From Alphaproteobacteria bacterium (GTDB taxonomy: Bacteria > Pseudomonadota > Alphaproteobacteria > RF32 > CAG-239), in the NCBI GenBank assembly GCA_024408895.1, contig JAKSUO010000044.1:1-9099 (forward strand): a stretch of 9,099 nt of DNA, in the 5' to 3' direction. Under the pieces are notes generated by a model. That model worked only from the letters and a program-made list of their open reading frames with translations. It was not told the DNA's origin and made no database searches. A program made the position numbers and the translations under genes. Shown here piece by piece: positions 8,101 to 9,099 of this stretch; position 1 is the first letter of the stretch; every line of letters begins with the position of its first letter.

Positions 8101-8672
8101 CTTCCGGCCTCAATGTAAACATTTTGGTTGTTGATACCGGTGTTTACTCTAACACGGGCGGACAACAATCTAAAGCGACACCGTTAGGTGCTTCTGCAAA
8201 ATTTGCAACTGCCGGTAAAGAGTTGCCGAAGAAAGATTTAGCAATGATTGCAATGTCTTACGGTAATGTTTATGTGGCTCAAGTTGCCATGGGTGCCAAC
8301 GATATGCAGGTTATTAAGGCAATGAATGAGGCAGAGGCTTATGACGGTCCGTCCATCATTATTGCATATTGCCCGTGTATCAACCAAGGTTTGAATATGG
8401 CTGACGGCTTGTCACACCAAAAGAACGCGGTTGAGACCGGTAGTTGGCCGTTATATCGTTACAATCCGGAAAATATGAAAGAAGGGAAAGCTCCGTTGAC
8501 ACTTGATTCCAAAGCGCCGAGCAAGCCTTTGGCAGAGTTTATGGCCAGTGAAACCCGCTTCCAGGTTGTTAATAAGAGCAATCCGGAACGTTATGATATG
8601 CTTGTCAACAAAGCGCAAGAAAACGTTAATGTAAAACACGCTTTGTTAGAGCATTTGGCTGAATACAAATAA
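5124..8672 (+). CDS. nifJ: Pyruvate:ferredoxin (flavodoxin) oxidoreductase, single-chain
   Basis: This cytoplasmic enzyme oxidises pyruvate with CoA to acetyl-CoA and CO2, passing electrons to ferredoxin or flavodoxin. At 1182 residues it has the usual length of the homodimeric form. The N-terminal domain has YPITPSSPMGEW (29-40) with Thr32, Glu65 and Arg115 at the places of the pyruvate/TPP-site residues of the Desulfovibrio enzyme. Next come DRTKESGSLGEP (329-340) and the gamma-like GLGADGTVGANK (430-441). Two ferredoxin-type clusters follow: Cys697/700/703/707 and Cys753/756/759/763. The TPP domain has CAGC (827-830), Cys855 and Cys1085 for the third cluster, GDGWAYDIG (976-984) and NTGGQQS (1010-1016). 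Cys1083 is an extra Cys in the YCPC motif. It ends without the long C-terminal domain that gives the Desulfovibrio enzyme oxygen tolerance. AAGGA precedes the start. It looks monocistronic, ending at a strong terminator. Confidence 0.97.
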   Translation: MSDIKMKMMDANEACASVAHRLNEVCVIYPITPSSPMGEWADAWSAANQKNIWGVSPDVQEMQSEAGAAGACHGALQAGALTTTFTASQGLLLMIPNMYKIAGELMPFVMHVAARSLAYHALSIYGDHSDVMGCRQTGFAMLCSNSVQEAGDMTAIAQSSTLRSRVPFMHFFDGFRTSHEIKKIKLLSDDDLRAMMDGVNYKFNAEHALRPESPVIRGTAQNPDVFFQGREASNQYYEKVEGIVQEEMDKFAKITGRQYHVVDYTGAKDADNVIVVMGSGAETVEEAIEYLNAHGSKLCVLKVHLYRPFPTDSFLKALPKTVKTISVLDRTKESGSLGEPLYLDVVTALSQAFSNGKIAALPKIYGGRYGLSSKEFTPAMAKAVFDNAVSGKPINGFSVGIEDDVTHKSLAYDSSFDVEPDDVVRAVFFGLGADGTVGANKNSIKIIAEDAGKYGQGYFVYDSRKSGSMTTSHLRFSDNPIRSAYLINKADFVACHQFQFMQKVDILHIAKDGATFLLNAPYKAEEVWDQLPIEVQEQILAKHLKFYTINAVDVARATGMGQRINTVMQTCFFAISNILPKEEAIAQIKAAIKKTYSKKGDAVVQKNFAAVDASLAHLFEVKYPDHVTSKFHRLAPVPADAPEFVQGLTAKLIADKGDSIKTSELQSVVDGTWPTATTQYEKRCIATEIPVWDPNTCIQCGKCSIVCPHGVIRMKVADDAQLAGAPESLKRAEYKGKEFAGKKFILQISPEDCTGCGVCVTACPAKNKENPDMHAINMDHIENHLDIEKANWKFFETLPYVKKTDVVKNMPKTTQLIQPLFEFSGACAGCGETPYIKLLTQLFGGRMVVANATGCTSIYSGNLPTTPYCKDEKGHGPAWANSLFEDNAEFGLGMRISINHGIKMAKSLLENMKDQLGDIADKILLNPQSNDIEIDAQRDNVAALRAKLAKINTEEAKHLNEVADYLIKKSVWIIGGDGWAYDIGFGGLDHAIASGLNVNILVVDTGVYSNTGGQQSKATPLGASAKFATAGKELPKKDLAMIAMSYGNVYVAQVAMGANDMQVIKAMNEAEAYDGPSIIIAYCPCINQGLNMADGLSHQKNAVETGSWPLYRYNPENMKEGKAPLTLDSKAPSKPLAEFMASETRFQVVNKSNPERYDMLVNKAQENVNVKHALLEHLAEYK

Positions 8673-8683
8673 TTCAGCATTTA

Positions 8684-8764
8684 AGCTCTCAGATATAGGC
8701 CTGTTTATAGATACTCTCGCGCTTTGATGTGCGCTCGTATTTATGACAGGCTATCTGAGGAGCT
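8684..8764 (+). other. 81-nt long imperfect hairpin in the nifJ 3' region
   Basis: The segment folds on itself along almost its whole length. The successive helices are AGCTC/GAGCT (8684-8688 with 8760-8764), TCAGATA/TATCTGA (8689-8695 with 8752-8758), GCCTGT/ACAGGC (8699-8704 with 8746-8751), ATAGATAC/GTATTTAT (8707-8714 with 8737-8744, one G-U) and CGCGC/GTGCG (8718-8722 with 8729-8733, one G-U), closed by a TTTGAT loop. That is about 31 pairs with small bulges. It begins 11 bases after the nifJ stop and ends before the terminator. It could be a 3'-UTR-derived small RNA, an mRNA-stabilising element or a palindromic repeat. It matches no RNA family I recognise; SRP, 6S and tRNA signatures are absent. 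Confidence 0.6.
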
Positions 8765-8771
8765 GTTGCCG

Positions 8772-8812
8772 AATAACAAAAAAGGGGAGGTAAACTCCCC
8801 TTTTTTGTTATT
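8772..8812 (+). terminator. Strong rho-independent terminator after nifJ
   Basis: An 18-bp perfect stem (8772-8789 with 8795-8812) has loop GTAAA, a core of GGGGAG/CTCCCC and an A6/T6 flank. The T-run on the 3' side and A-run on the 5' side make it potentially bidirectional. Confidence 0.93.
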
Positions 8813-8885
8813 GAAAAATGACTATTTTCTTTGAGACTTTTTCTAACTAACCGGTTGTATATTCAATGTTTTTTTAAGAAATTTT

Positions 8886-8898
8886 CTGTCACTCTTGC
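8886..8898. repeat. Partial repeat end, left of the palindromic element
   Basis: CTGTCACTCTTGC here is identical to 8912-8924, the left end of the palindromic element 26 bases downstream. It looks like a leftover or tandem element end. Confidence 0.5.
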
Positions 8899-8910
8899 GT
8901 TTTTCTTTTA

Positions 8911-9018
8911 CCTGTCACTCTTGCCAAGCGTAGCGCCGGCGAGAGTCTCCTTCAACAAGCACCGGTGCAAAAACGATGGAGATTCCCCCCCTCACTGCGT
9001 TCGGTGAAGAATGACAGG
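8911..9018. repeat. 108-bp nested palindromic element (interspersed-repeat or MITE-like)
   Basis: Three inverted pairs share one centre near 8964: outer ends CCTGTCACTCTTGCC (8911-8925) against TGAAGAATGACAGG (to 9018; 12 of 15 positions match), middle GAGTCTCC (8943-8950) against GGAGATTC (8978-8985; 7 of 8), and the perfect 10-bp palindrome GCACCGGTGC (8959-8968). The shared centre shows it is one element. It has no coding capacity. GTCATTCTT-type ends recall short interspersed palindromic repeats of AT-rich Alphaproteobacteria (recollection, not a search). I see no obvious target duplication. Confidence 0.65.
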
Positions 9019-9031
9019 GGGTGAGTTACAC

Positions 9032-9067
9032 TCGGTGAAGAATGACGGGGAGGGGGTGTCACTCTTA
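9032..9067. repeat. Further partial ends of the palindromic element
   Basis: TCGGTGAAGAATGAC (9032-9046) exactly repeats 9001-9015, the right end of the full element. It is followed after a G-rich spacer by TGTCACTCTTA (9057-9067), which resembles the left end, so the two can also form a short hairpin (AAGAATGAC/GTCACTCTT, 8 of 9). The rest of the tail to 9099 is AT-rich with no supportable gene. Confidence 0.5.
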
Positions 9068-9099
9068 CTCATAATGTAATTGTATAAATTATAATTCAT

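Noticed and set aside
5601..8639. Several ORFs of 60-145 aa on both strands within nifJ
   Set aside because: All are shadows of the nifJ frame, which is unbroken and full of family motifs.
8684..8764. SRP RNA, 6S RNA or tRNA identity for the hairpin
   Set aside because: No GGAA/GCA SRP tetraloop region, no large central bubble of 6S, and no tRNA cloverleaf or T-loop sequence.
8886..9067. CRISPR array
   Set aside because: Repeats are few, of mixed orientation and unevenly spaced, with no unique equal-length spacers.
8992..9099. Minus-strand ORF of 35 codons from the right edge
   Set aside because: Runs through the palindromic repeat and stops there; no ribosome binding site is visible and there is no similarity I recognise.

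Overview
The window is AT-rich DNA from a Gram-negative bacterium. Two exported or outer-membrane proteins, an E. coli-type phosphatidylserine decarboxylase and a DUF3015 protein point to Proteobacteria. The single-chain pyruvate:ferredoxin oxidoreductase points to an anaerobic lifestyle. A palindromic repeat with GTCATTCTT-type ends resembles repeats I associate with AT-rich Alphaproteobacteria. My best guess is an anaerobic, possibly gut-associated, alphaproteobacterium; this is inference, since no rRNA or taxonomic marker is present.

Layout. At the left edge lies the 5' part of psd (minus strand, running off the window). Then come a doubtful small membrane ORF, an AT-rich hairpin, and a DUF3015 gene (727-1185) split by an in-frame TAA but otherwise intact. 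After a gene-free stretch with inverted repeats and a likely promoter comes a 602-aa exported protein: a DUF4105/Lnb-N-type cysteine domain followed by a probable outer-membrane beta-barrel. It meets the minus-strand pair spmA-spmB fusion > dtd tail to tail, with the two stop codons sharing TTAG. The fusion and dtd overlap by ATGA and look translationally coupled. A 267-bp divergent intergenic region carries an 11-bp perfect inverted repeat and promoters for both sides. Then comes nifJ (5124-8672), complete, with all expected Fe-S and TPP motifs.

Downstream of nifJ there is no gene. The region instead holds an 81-nt long imperfect hairpin, an 18-bp perfect rho-independent terminator, and a 108-bp nested palindromic repeat with extra partial ends around it.

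The genes do not form one pathway: phospholipid synthesis (psd), envelope proteins (DUF3015, DUF4105), proofreading of D-aminoacyl-tRNA (dtd), a membrane 'gate' protein of unknown substrate (SpmAB) and central anaerobic carbon metabolism (nifJ). I see no defence system, prophage or clear novel multi-gene system. The most unusual material is the nonsense-interrupted DUF3015 gene and the structured DNA/RNA after nifJ.
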